A stretch of 32,126 nt of DNA. Source: Candidatus Poribacteria bacterium (lineage in GTDB: Bacteria; Poribacteria; WGA-4E; WGA-3G). Where the stretch lies: NCBI GenBank assembly GCA_022394755.1, contig JAGFCA010000096.1, positions 1-32,126 of the forward strand, read 5' to 3'. The translations under genes were made by a program, and so were the position numbers. The notes under the pieces were generated by a model, which saw only the letters and a list, made by a program, of their open reading frames with translations, had not been told where the DNA came from and ran no database searches. Shown piece after piece: positions 17,196 through 25,620 of the stretch. Numbering within the stretch: position 1 is the first letter of the stretch; each line of letters opens with the position of its first letter.

Positions 17196-18227
17196 TCAAC
17201 TTTTTGAGTATGTAACGTCAAGAAAGTCGTTTAACTCTTCAAAAGTGTCAAAAATTCGATCACATAAGTTCTCAAAGAATATACTACGAGTCTCATTGTA
17301 AACAGCATAAACAGGTTTATTATGACGAGTTGCGTAGTTCATTTCGCTAAGAACCCCAGGTGACAATTTATCCGTTGGATAAATTACTACGACAAAATCA
17401 CTTTGATGGACAAACTGATAATCTCTTGATATAGTACGTGTTTTTATTTGTTCTATTACATCATCGTCCAATTCACTCATGTTTTCAGGGACATTTAACA
17501 TCTCGTCATCACTTGATTCTTTTGACGATGTAACAAGTGCCATGTCCTTAATGGCTAAAGGATCAAAACAGATATAAGATTGTGATAGTACTTCACCTAA
17601 TTCTCGAATTCTCTTGATTTCTTCTGGTGTGTCTCTTAAGAGAGTAATTGGATAACTGAGATAAAACTTCGGTCTATCAGAGAATAATAATTCATAGAAA
17701 TTAGCAAGGTCATGTTGTCTTGCAACTGTGTAGTGTGGTTTTTCTGTGAGATGAGCAAGTTGTCTTGTCAGGAATTCTTCCTCGTCTAACCAAACATTGA
17801 GTGCAGCTTTACCAAGACCAGACCATTGTGTGCTTTTTTCCATACGCCCAAAAATATCCGCAATATTATCAACAACGTTTATGTACATGTCTGCAGGTAG
17901 TATTTCGATATCCTTAAAAGAAAAACCCTCAAGTAGACTACCTCGCCAGCGGAAACATGCGTGTAAACCCAGGATTGCATGTTCATAATTTTTGGCATCT
18001 CTCGCTATTTCATAGAACGCAGTGCGACGGGCTAAAGAAAGGACTGCTGGATCGGAATCCAGTACTTTTTCTGTGAAATGAACACGCGATTCTGCAGCAA
18101 CACGGTGCATATAATCACCCACATTAAAAAATCCAATGTTAAGTTCTCTCTGCAAACAAAGTGCTTCAAAATCTTTAATTAACTCTTTTCTACCTGAACA
18201 ACTTATACCAGTACAAAATATATTCAT
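17196..18227 (-). CDS. Two-domain protein: AdkA-like P-loop domain plus nucleoside 2-deoxyribosyltransferase-like domain
   Basis: Protein of 343 residues. Residues 1-165 resemble archaeal-type adenylate kinase (AdkA): FCTGISCSGRKEL in the P-loop position, FFNVGDYMHRVA in the nucleotide-fold position of AdkA's FGDVM segment, and ILGLHACF where AdkA has its DTH strand. The Walker A is degenerate: after Gly12 the sequence is RKE rather than GKT, so ATP binding is doubtful. Residues about 187-340 resemble nucleoside 2-deoxyribosyltransferases: FYLSYPITLLRD, an alpha helix, SYICFDPLAI, SDFVVVIYPTDKLSPGVLSEMNYATRHNKPVYAVY, with Glu295 in the position of the catalytic nucleophile and Asp277 nearby. 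Such domains cleave or exchange N-glycosidic bonds of nucleosides. The fold calls are by eye. It lies in a co-directional run between phyH-like and rimK. Confidence 0.6.
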   Translation of the reverse strand: MNIFCTGISCSGRKELIKDFEALCLQRELNIGFFNVGDYMHRVAAESRVHFTEKVLDSDPAVLSLARRTAFYEIARDAKNYEHAILGLHACFRWRGSLLEGFSFKDIEILPADMYINVVDNIADIFGRMEKSTQWSGLGKAALNVWLDEEEFLTRQLAHLTEKPHYTVARQHDLANFYELLFSDRPKFYLSYPITLLRDTPEEIKRIRELGEVLSQSYICFDPLAIKDMALVTSSKESSDDEMLNVPENMSELDDDVIEQIKTRTISRDYQFVHQSDFVVVIYPTDKLSPGVLSEMNYATRHNKPVYAVYNETRSIFFENLCDRIFDTFEELNDFLDVTYSKS

Positions 18228-18282
18228 GTTTGTTGTTTCTATTTGTATATTATGTTTTGATTAGAAGGTTTTCACCAAAATA

Positions 18283-19083
18283 CTATTTTCGATCCGCAGA
18301 TAAGGATTTTAGTTCGGCAAGAGCGTCCTGTTCTTCAGTTTGCCATGGACGGTGGGCTGGTTTATCCAATTTCTTCGGAGGACCTCCAAAGACGAGAATG
18401 TATGCTCTGCGTTCATGCGGTGTACTATTAGGGGCAGAATAATGTAGTGTTCTACAGTGATGAAACGTGGCACCACCCGCAGGAATAGGACACGCCACGG
18501 CTTCAGATGGATCAACATCATCAGTAATTAAACCGTGTACAAGCGGATCGTTGTTGATATGCCTATGCCAACGTACTTCACCTTTATGTGACTTGGGGAT
18601 AAATTGGAGACATCCACTTTCAACGGTAGCCTTGTCGAGTGGAAGCCAAACACTTAAACTATGCGGTAATACTTCCGGATTCCAATAGGCTTCGTCTTGA
18701 TGCCAAGGGGTTTCATTTCCGTAGTTAGCAGGTTTGAGTATCATGTGCCCACCACCGCCGACCTTTTCCTGTTCCTCCCCAAGTAGTTTCGCAGCGAGTC
18801 TTTGAGCATTCTTAAAGTAGATTGTCTCTCTGAGTTCTGGAAACTGTGCTTCAGGTCCTAAAACTTGTGGTAATGTCTCTTGTCCAGTATGGGCTCGTGG
18901 ACCTGCTAAATCGAAATAACGTCCTTGGTCCTCACCAACACGATTTGTGAAGAGTTCATCATATAATCCCTTTAGCCATTCGATCTCTTCATCTGTTGTA
19001 ATACGTGGAATGCTAAGGTATCCGTTGTCTTCAAAGAAATCAAGTTCTTTGTCAGTCACATCTACATGAAAGTTATTATTCAT
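18283..19083 (-). CDS. Phytanoyl-CoA dioxygenase (PhyH) family protein
   Basis: Protein of 266 residues, typical of bacterial PhyH-like Fe(II)/2-oxoglutarate oxygenases. The iron ligands are His128 and Asp130 in TPWHQDEAYW and the distal His214 in RTLHYSAPNS. An arginine in HERRAY (225-226) would bind the 2-oxoglutarate carboxylate. LSVWLPLDKATVESGCLQFIPKSH is the family's conserved core strand region. The family hydroxylates or otherwise oxidises small molecules, and the substrate cannot be told. Only 7 bp separate it from the sppA stop, so the two genes are almost certainly co-transcribed. Cytoplasmic, no signal peptide. Confidence 0.9.
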   Translation of the reverse strand: MNNNFHVDVTDKELDFFEDNGYLSIPRITTDEEIEWLKGLYDELFTNRVGEDQGRYFDLAGPRAHTGQETLPQVLGPEAQFPELRETIYFKNAQRLAAKLLGEEQEKVGGGGHMILKPANYGNETPWHQDEAYWNPEVLPHSLSVWLPLDKATVESGCLQFIPKSHKGEVRWHRHINNDPLVHGLITDDVDPSEAVACPIPAGGATFHHCRTLHYSAPNSTPHERRAYILVFGGPPKKLDKPAHRPWQTEEQDALAELKSLSADRK

Positions 19084-19090
19084 TCTATTT

Positions 19091-20923
19091 TCACCGAATT
19101 ATGATATCAAAAGGTAAAGCAGTAACGACCCGTTCAGTTTGGAATACTGTTAATAGCGCTGTCAAATGATTCCAGTGTTTTTTTAGTATAGACAATGTCG
19201 GATGATGTTGGGCAACTTGAAATGGCAATGGATTAGATAAGGATGCTTCTTCTTCTAATAGACTCTCGAATATTTGCTCAAAGAATGTCTTTTGCTCTGG
19301 GAGTATCATTAATCCTAATTTATCATCATCCGTAAATCCTGCTTTTTTCTTAGCAATAGATATTGCGGTATCAAGTCCACCAAGTTCATCAATTAGACCA
19401 AGTTCCTTTGCTTGTTTTCCTGTCCACACTCTTCCTTGAGCAATTTTATCAATCTCTTCAAACGACATATTTCTTCCTAATGCAGCTTTATCAACGAATT
19501 CGTGATAAATAGTATGCATCATCTTTTGAATCCGTTCACGTTCGGTAGGAGAAAAATTGCCGTAATCTGAATATATTGTCGCATTTTTTCCATATGTTAT
19601 TATTTCTTTTTTTAAACCGAGTTTATTATAAAGACCTTTCATATTAAGTTTGCCGCCATAAACTCCAATCGAACCCGTAAGAGTACCAGGATGTGCTACA
19701 ATAGTTCCAGCTGCCATTGATATGTAATATCCACCAGATGCTGCTACATTTGCCATAGATACAACAACTGGTTTCTCGCGTTGTGTTAACATTACCTCCC
19801 GCCATATCAAATCAGAAGCAACTGCTGAGCCACCGGGACTATCAACGCGTAATACAACAACCTTAACAGAATCATCGGAACGAGCCTTTTGGAATGCTTT
19901 GGATAAGGATTTCGGTGTGATGACTGACATTGTAGAAAAGGATGAACCGAGATTAGGTAAAATTGGTCCACTTGCATAGATTAGGGCGAGTTGATTTGCC
20001 GCTGGACGCCGTCTTGCACGTTGTGGTGGATTTAACATACTAAAGAACTGCATTAAGCCTGTGAAACTGTTCATGTTCGGCATCTTGCGTTTCTTATTGT
20101 CCGGTTCAACCACCTCTACTAACTCATCTTCATGTTGTTGATTTTTTATGTTCTCTAATAGCTGATCATAGTAAAGTAAATCATCAACAAGACTGAAATT
20201 GTGTGCTTCTTGGGCAACAAAAGGTCCATTATCAATTAACTCTGCTGCCCGTTCAGGTGTAATTCCATTCCTACCGGCAGCTATCTTTTCAAGCATCTGT
20301 GTGTATAAATCATCCAGTAAACCGGTCATAGATTCTCTAAAGGAATCAGACATAGTGTCTCGTATGTAAGGTTCAACTCCAGATTTAAACTCTCCCATAG
20401 AAAGCATATCTGCTTCTATGTCCAATTTTTCCAATAGTCCTTTGAAGAATAGAATCTCTGAGCGTAGCCCTGTTAGATTGAGACTACCAGTTGGCATTAA
20501 GACTATTCTATCCATGGTAGTAGCAAGAAGATATTCGGCATTACCTCCACCTTCGAGATAACAGATCATCTCCTTTCCTGATTTACCAAGTTCAATTAAT
20601 TTTGTACGAATCTCCTGAAGGTTTCCCCATCCTATTCCAATACTACCGATCTTAAAAATGATACCTGCTATTTCTTCATCATTCTTTAAAGTATCCAATT
20701 TTCTGAAAAGACTGCGAAGTGTTTTGGATGATGCCGTACCCAAAAAGTTTACATCTCTTGTATCGGTAAATGTACCACTGAGTGTAAATTCCACATATTT
20801 TTTAACTGACACTTCTGCCTCAACCTTATCTTCAGCATGTTCATCTGCAGACAAAGGCAGGACAAAGGCAGTAGAGATACAAAGTAAGATGACTACTTGG
20901 ATAATGGATTTAATTTTGTACAT
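19091..20923 (-). CDS. sppA: Signal peptide peptidase SppA, long (67K) form
   Basis: Protein of 610 residues, the length of the two-domain SppA of Gram-negative bacteria. A signal sequence or anchor covers residues 1-25 (IIQVVILLCISTAFVLPLSA). The catalytic lysine is Lys180 in MGEFKSGVEP of the first half and the nucleophile is Ser397 in AASGGYY of the second half, the arrangement known from E. coli SppA. VDSPGGSAVASD and HPGTLTGSIGVYGG are conserved around the active site. It degrades released signal peptides in the membrane. Start is well supported: AAGGAG lies 5 bases before the ATG, and a good promoter lies about 50 bp upstream. It is the first gene of the minus-strand run ending at 13533. 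The C-terminal 60 residues are less conserved. Confidence 0.92.
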   Translation of the reverse strand: MYKIKSIIQVVILLCISTAFVLPLSADEHAEDKVEAEVSVKKYVEFTLSGTFTDTRDVNFLGTASSKTLRSLFRKLDTLKNDEEIAGIIFKIGSIGIGWGNLQEIRTKLIELGKSGKEMICYLEGGGNAEYLLATTMDRIVLMPTGSLNLTGLRSEILFFKGLLEKLDIEADMLSMGEFKSGVEPYIRDTMSDSFRESMTGLLDDLYTQMLEKIAAGRNGITPERAAELIDNGPFVAQEAHNFSLVDDLLYYDQLLENIKNQQHEDELVEVVEPDNKKRKMPNMNSFTGLMQFFSMLNPPQRARRRPAANQLALIYASGPILPNLGSSFSTMSVITPKSLSKAFQKARSDDSVKVVVLRVDSPGGSAVASDLIWREVMLTQREKPVVVSMANVAASGGYYISMAAGTIVAHPGTLTGSIGVYGGKLNMKGLYNKLGLKKEIITYGKNATIYSDYGNFSPTERERIQKMMHTIYHEFVDKAALGRNMSFEEIDKIAQGRVWTGKQAKELGLIDELGGLDTAISIAKKKAGFTDDDKLGLMILPEQKTFFEQIFESLLEEEASLSNPLPFQVAQHHPTLSILKKHWNHLTALLTVFQTERVVTALPFDIIIR

Positions 20924-20974
20924 TATTACTCCTTATGGATAGTATATTGGCACCATTGGATGAATCTGCTTTAT

Positions 20975-21001
20975 ATTATATCATAGGAGGAATCATGTCA
21001 A
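20975..21001 (-). promoter_or_regulatory. Sigma70-type promoter for sppA
   Basis: On the minus strand TTGACA (21001-20996) is followed after 15 bases by TATAAT (20980-20975), or after 17 bases by TAATAT. Both hexamers match consensus and a start site near 20968 would give a leader of about 45 bases ending in the AAGGAG of sppA. The short spacer is the only weakness. Confidence 0.6.
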
Positions 21002-21191
21002 CCAATATGTTTTGAATACAGACCCGTTAGGTTAACTACACTGCTTACAATTGTCATAGTTACAGGATTACTTATCAGACCAATTGGGATTGAATAATAT
21101 GGGATAGGATAGGATTAGATCGGTAAACAAAAGTAAAGGTTGTTATGAGTTGTAAATGAAGGAGCTTAACATACAGAATGTAATCGAAAAT

Positions 21192-22406
21192 TCACTCCTT
21201 TTTAAGTATTAACAGAAACTCTGACTTCATCCCTTCAGGATTCTTATTTTTTCGAGTGCCAAAAAGTTGCCGTGTTTTAATTCGATCTTCATAGACCTTT
21301 TTAAATGTGAACCCACGTTCTGTAAAGTATTCTGATATTATTTTCCACAATTCAACTTCTATACCATCAATACGTGGATTCCCAACAAAAATACTTGCCA
21401 CACCATTTGGTTTCAATTGGTTCATTGAATTCTCAAGAGCATTCAGAGTATGACAAAAATAGGATTCTAACCGATGACATAGATCTTTACGCGTTAGTTT
21501 GCTTCTCACAACATCTAATGTAGGTGTATGAGTAACACGATCTGCTTTACGATATGGGATTTCAAGACGAGATAATTGTTTAATCTCATCATCATTATGA
21601 CCTAACCAGTAAAGATCCATCTTGGTAGAACGGATATACTCTTGTGCTTGTAAATATGGAGGTGATGTAATTAATGCATCAAACTTACGTTGAACTGTGA
21701 AATTTGAAGAATCAACTCCTCCATAATATTCGACCCGATTTTCATGCGATTGTGTCAGTGTCAGGAAGTCGTTGAGTTTCTTTAAAGTGCTTAATGAATG
21801 GTCATACACTACTTGTAATAACTGCTCAACCCAATTTTCTTGAAGCAGTTCATCTATAGCAGCTAATTTTCGTTTTGATCTGGCAAGTTTAGGAGTTCTA
21901 TGTTCTGTATAAGAGAAACGTTTGCTTACTTTCAATAATGCCGTTTTTATTATTCCAGTATATATATTGTCTTCAATGTTATAGATATAACCCCAATATT
22001 GAGAAAGCAATTTGAGGATTTCAGGTGCGTACCAGTATTCGATATTCGACCAGGCTGGCATAAAATGATGTTTGTTTTCGGTTTGCATCTCTTCAAGAAG
22101 TATGTGCAAATGTTCTTTACGCAACAGATCATTACTCTGAAACACCTTCATCGGCATCAGGTGATTTAGTAGCAAATTGAGATCCAAAAGGAAGGCGTTC
22201 CGTTTACATAGATATGCTTCTACACCAACAGTTCCTGAACCTGCAAAAGGATCAATTACCCAATCATTCTCTTTAGTGTATGTATTTAATGCATAACGAA
22301 CAACCTGTGGAATGAACTTAGCTGGATAGGATACGATGGCATGTGTCAAATAACCAGTTTCAGTAATTTCAGGAACTAAATTTCTGAATGAAACAAATTC
22401 TATCAT
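21192..22406 (-). CDS. DNA methyltransferase (amino-methylating, TSPPY type)
   Basis: Protein of 404 residues. YPAKFIPQVVRYAL followed by WVIDPFAGSGTVGVEA (motif I, residues 52-59) binds S-adenosylmethionine. The catalytic motif IV is ITSPPYLQAQEY (247-251 TSPPY), typical of N4-cytosine or N6-adenine methyltransferases. The order, motif I first and motif IV nearly 190 residues later, leaves a long insert at about 90-235 that could carry target recognition. A late GVASIFVGNPRIDG strand completes the fold. No restriction endonuclease or specificity subunit is adjacent, so it may be a solitary regulatory methylase or the remnant of a restriction system. The ATG at 22406 has no strong ribosome binding site. 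The terminator at 22501 separates it from the small gene upstream. Confidence 0.88.
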   Translation of the reverse strand: MIEFVSFRNLVPEITETGYLTHAIVSYPAKFIPQVVRYALNTYTKENDWVIDPFAGSGTVGVEAYLCKRNAFLLDLNLLLNHLMPMKVFQSNDLLRKEHLHILLEEMQTENKHHFMPAWSNIEYWYAPEILKLLSQYWGYIYNIEDNIYTGIIKTALLKVSKRFSYTEHRTPKLARSKRKLAAIDELLQENWVEQLLQVVYDHSLSTLKKLNDFLTLTQSHENRVEYYGGVDSSNFTVQRKFDALITSPPYLQAQEYIRSTKMDLYWLGHNDDEIKQLSRLEIPYRKADRVTHTPTLDVVRSKLTRKDLCHRLESYFCHTLNALENSMNQLKPNGVASIFVGNPRIDGIEVELWKIISEYFTERGFTFKKVYEDRIKTRQLFGTRKNKNPEGMKSEFLLILKKE

Positions 22407-22500
22407 CTCAGATGTTTTGTAATCCTTTGAAATAAACTAACGGATTGTACCGGCATAATTATTCCAAGAATGGAATTGTTATTTTCATCCGCATTGTAAT

Positions 22501-22539
22501 AGCAAAATAAAAAGAAAGTCACCAACATATTGGTGACTT
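22501..22539 (-). terminator. Strong Rho-independent terminator
   Basis: On the minus strand AAGTCACCAA, loop TATG, TTGGTGACTT (22539-22516) form a perfect 10-bp stem followed by TCTTTTTATTTT. It ends the transcript of the 65-residue gene 38 bp upstream and insulates the methyltransferase gene. Confidence 0.88.
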
Positions 22540-22576
22540 AAATATAAGAGATTCTCATCTGGTTTTAGTTTAGAGG

Positions 22577-22774
22577 TTATGGTTTTCGCTGTGGGAGTGG
22601 TTCAGTAAATTCCTCACCACGTGCTTCAGCCTGTGCCTTTCTTTCTTCCCATTCTTGAATTTCACGATAGACAGAGTCTTTACCTTCTTCTCTACCTTCT
22701 TCCAAACCCTCTGCTCTTGCTTGTGCCCTTATTTCTCTTTCTCTCTGGATTGCTTCCCTGAAACGCCTTAACAT
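22577..22774 (-). CDS. Small charged coiled-coil protein, unknown function
   Basis: Protein of 65 residues beginning MLRRFREAIQRER, highly charged and probably all helical, with a short repeat EGLEEGREEGK in the middle and a proline-rich end (EPLPQRKP). I do not recognise a function; similar glutamate/arginine-rich small proteins with EGxEEG runs are often found as stand-alone genes or as tails of nuclease-like proteins. The start at 22774 is chosen because GAAGGAG lies 8 bases upstream. An in-frame ATG at 22822 would add 16 residues with no such signal. That upstream frame may be the remains of a longer gene. The strong ribosome binding site and the terminator 38 bp after the stop argue for a real, independently transcribed gene. 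Confidence 0.65.
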   Translation of the reverse strand: MLRRFREAIQREREIRAQARAEGLEEGREEGKDSVYREIQEWEERKAQAEARGEEFTEPLPQRKP

Positions 22775-22782
22775 AATGTCCA

Positions 22783-22789
22783 CTCCTTC
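22783..22789 (-). promoter_or_regulatory. Ribosome binding site deciding the start of the small gene
   Basis: GAAGGAG on the minus strand, 8 bases before the ATG at 22774-22772. It lies inside the longer open frame that starts at 22822, which favours the shorter 65-residue product. Confidence 0.7.
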
Positions 22790-22822
22790 ACCAAAAACAA
22801 TCATCACTGTTGATGAAGCCAC

Positions 22823-23309
22823 TACTTTTGAGATATGCTCCCCGACAAAATAGAATGAATCAATTACTTTGTAATTCTTTAGAAGACATTGATGGAAATA
22901 ATACCGATACTAAGGAGAAAAATATAGAAGCAGAACCACAATATAGTGTTTTCAGCATCTTTGACTGTAAATATGGATGATCTCTTATCCTTATCCTCCA
23001 CAATGAATTCTTCTTAAATTACCTTTCTTAAATCTGTATAGATAATATAACATGTGATATGACATATTTCAAGTGAATATGTCAGACTAACAGAATAAGC
23101 CGATTCTGATATAAATGACTTATAACCCTTCAGACCTTATAGTTTATAAATGCCATCTTTACCATGAATTCCACAAAGTATTAGAATTTATCTGCCATAT
23201 TAATTTTGATAGACAAAGATCATCTCGTTAGAATAGCTGTTTCATAGTTGATTATGAGTAGAAATACTAATCAGGATATATAAATACCCGTAGAGTGTAA
23301 ATGACAATA
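22823..23309. other. Gene-free AT-rich spacer
   Basis: I see no gene, RNA gene, clear repeat or terminator hairpin here. It separates the small charged protein gene from the 3' end of the second WD40 gene. Confidence 0.6.
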
Positions 23310-25535
23310 TCAAAGCTGTGCAAGCTCCCATATTAGTACTGTTCCATCATCGCTCTTGCTGATAAGGGTTTTACCATCAGGACTAAAGAAAAGATGCGAT
23401 ATCCTTTTACTATGTCCACGAAGTATTCTCTTTTTCTCACCAGTCGCTGTGTCCCAGAGGTAAATATCTCCCAATTTCATTCCACTCGCGAGCATTTGTC
23501 CATCAGAACTGAAAGCAAGTGACGATGCAACAGCGGCATCGAATTTTACAGGACTAAGCTTCCAACTTGGATCTGTGAGGACTTTGCTGCTACCTGTATC
23601 TATATTCCATAAACGGATTGTTTTTTCTCGGAATTCACCTCCACTTGCAAGTATTTGACTATCCGGACTGAAAGCAAGACTTTCAATATCATGAGTATGG
23701 CCAATGAGGGTACGGATATACTCACCTGTTTTTACATCTCGAAGTATAATATGATTTCCATATTTAGTTAAGCCTCCATAAACAATGGCGAGAATACGTC
23801 CATCCGAACTAAACCGTCCCACACTAATTTCTGTACCTCCCCCAATTTCTGAGTCTTCCAAGTCTGTGATATCGTAATCTCCTGTAACCAAATTCCATAC
23901 GAAAAGATTCGGATCAAAGAATTTTCCAATACCAGCAAACATCTCCTTGTCAAAAAATATGTCTTCCGTACCGCTAAACTTCTCTTGAGCTTTTAGCTGC
24001 AAGGTTCGCTGTATGTCCCCCGTTTCTACATCATAGTGTAGGATATTATACTTGCGATTACGCGATAAACCCCAACTCGCGAGCATTTTTCCATCACGAC
24101 TAAATTTAATACCTGAAACGTGGTTACGCGGACCATTAAGTTTAATTAGTTTACCAGTGTTGACATCCCAAAGATGAATAGTTTTTTTTAAAAGTGAATG
24201 ATTCGCAAACTTGCTGCCATCCGAACTTAGAACACCACCCCACACAGGTTTCTTATGTTTTATGAAGGTATTTTCGTGCTGTCCTGTGTTTGTATTCCAT
24301 AGATGTGTAACTCCAGTACCAATCCCGGAGAGGCTAAGTAACTGTGTATCAGCACTTAGCGATACTTCCCTAAATGCACCTCCGTACCCTATTAACTCTT
24401 TCTTTTCTTTGCCGGTGTCAACGTCCCAAACACGTATTGTATTGTCATAACTGGCACTCACAAGTGTCCGGTTATCTGAACTGAAAGCAACCGTACTAAC
24501 TACATTCTTATGTCCTTTTAATCTCTTCTTCTTTCTCCCAGTATTGACATCCCATATCTGAATGGCATTATCAATGAAACATGCAAGAAGATTTCCATCT
24601 GGACTAAATACTAAAAACGGAATTTCAAATATAAGATCATCAGTTTCGTGTATTTTCTGCTGTGTTTGAGAGTTGACATCCCAAAGGTTGATCTCCCAAA
24701 CAGATCCTTGCATCGGTCCTTTAATACTACGATTTGCACTTGCCAGTGTACCTAAATCAGAACTAAAGGAAATCGGAATCGAAAATCTTGAAGAACCGAC
24801 CTTAAATGTCCGGATCTTTTTTCGTTTTGCAATATTCCAGAGATGACATGTGCCATCATAACTGGAACTTGCCGCTATTATACCATCAGATCTGATTGAA
24901 TGTTTATAACTCCCAACACCCGTAGACATGGATGGGATGTTGTTAACATTATAGTCAGTGATCCTATTTTCAATTGCTGATAACGTCTTTTTAAGTTGTC
25001 CCTTGGCTACATCCCACAAGTCAACTTTATAGGAAGACATAACTATCAGTGTGCGACCATCCGGTAAGAAAAAGACATTTTCAACACCACTAATATATTC
25101 CTGTGTAGTAAAGGTTTTCAGGAGTTCACCTGTTGTTATATCCCAAATCTGTACGGTTCCGTTTTCTGTTCCTACAGCAAGAGTGTTGACATCTGGACTA
25201 AATGAGATACTATTAATAACGCCGCTATGTGCTGCAATTAAATGCCGTGGTTCTGCTGTTTGCTCATTGAGGATCCATACACCAATGCTACTCACAACAG
25301 CTAACAGATTCCCATCTGGAGAATATTGTATCTTACTGATAGTTCCAGACCCAATACGTGCTTTTACACCTTCAGGTAAATGCCACTGTTTGTAGTCAAG
25401 ACGTATGTTGCGTTCTTTTTCCAACTTCCTTTCGTATGAATGATGATTTAGATAGTAGGTTCCACCGACAACAATGAGAATTGCCCCTGTTATGACACTT
25501 ATAATAAGTCGGTTAGAATAAAGGAATTTTAACAT
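23310..25535 (-). CDS. Membrane-anchored WD40-repeat protein
   Basis: Protein of 741 residues. A single N-terminal membrane segment (about 9-29, RLIISVITGAILIVVGGTYYL) has no obvious cleavage site and is followed by a basic linker, so the protein is probably anchored with its repeats outside the cytoplasm. YKQWHLPEGVKARIGSG at about 48-64 matches the lead-in of the WD40 protein at 187-2058. I count about 15 repeat ends (VQIWDITTG, IRVWDVDTG, IYLWDTATG and so on, last VLIWELAQL), enough for two propellers of seven or eight blades. Repeats in the middle are longer and more diverged than in the first paralogue. The ATG at 25535 follows a weak GAAGTG. It is downstream of the cytochrome b gene by 85 bp on the same strand, but nothing links the two functions. 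Confidence 0.88.
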   Translation of the reverse strand: MLKFLYSNRLIISVITGAILIVVGGTYYLNHHSYERKLEKERNIRLDYKQWHLPEGVKARIGSGTISKIQYSPDGNLLAVVSSIGVWILNEQTAEPRHLIAAHSGVINSISFSPDVNTLAVGTENGTVQIWDITTGELLKTFTTQEYISGVENVFFLPDGRTLIVMSSYKVDLWDVAKGQLKKTLSAIENRITDYNVNNIPSMSTGVGSYKHSIRSDGIIAASSSYDGTCHLWNIAKRKKIRTFKVGSSRFSIPISFSSDLGTLASANRSIKGPMQGSVWEINLWDVNSQTQQKIHETDDLIFEIPFLVFSPDGNLLACFIDNAIQIWDVNTGRKKKRLKGHKNVVSTVAFSSDNRTLVSASYDNTIRVWDVDTGKEKKELIGYGGAFREVSLSADTQLLSLSGIGTGVTHLWNTNTGQHENTFIKHKKPVWGGVLSSDGSKFANHSLLKKTIHLWDVNTGKLIKLNGPRNHVSGIKFSRDGKMLASWGLSRNRKYNILHYDVETGDIQRTLQLKAQEKFSGTEDIFFDKEMFAGIGKFFDPNLFVWNLVTGDYDITDLEDSEIGGGTEISVGRFSSDGRILAIVYGGLTKYGNHIILRDVKTGEYIRTLIGHTHDIESLAFSPDSQILASGGEFREKTIRLWNIDTGSSKVLTDPSWKLSPVKFDAAVASSLAFSSDGQMLASGMKLGDIYLWDTATGEKKRILRGHSKRISHLFFSPDGKTLISKSDDGTVLIWELAQL

Positions 25536-25620
25536 TGTAGGTTCACTTCAAAATGATGAATATTGGTAACAATAAATACATTTAATTGTCATTCATTACA
25601 CGTCTATTATGTACTCGATT

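Noticed and set aside
20985..21015. AGGAGG plus ATG as the start of a plus-strand gene
   Set aside because: The frame stops after six codons and the sequence is accounted for by the near-consensus sppA promoter on the opposite strand; kept only as a low-interest finding.
22775..22822. 16-residue N-terminal extension of the small charged protein
   Set aside because: The strong GAAGGAG site lies inside it, 8 bases before the downstream ATG, so the shorter start is favoured.
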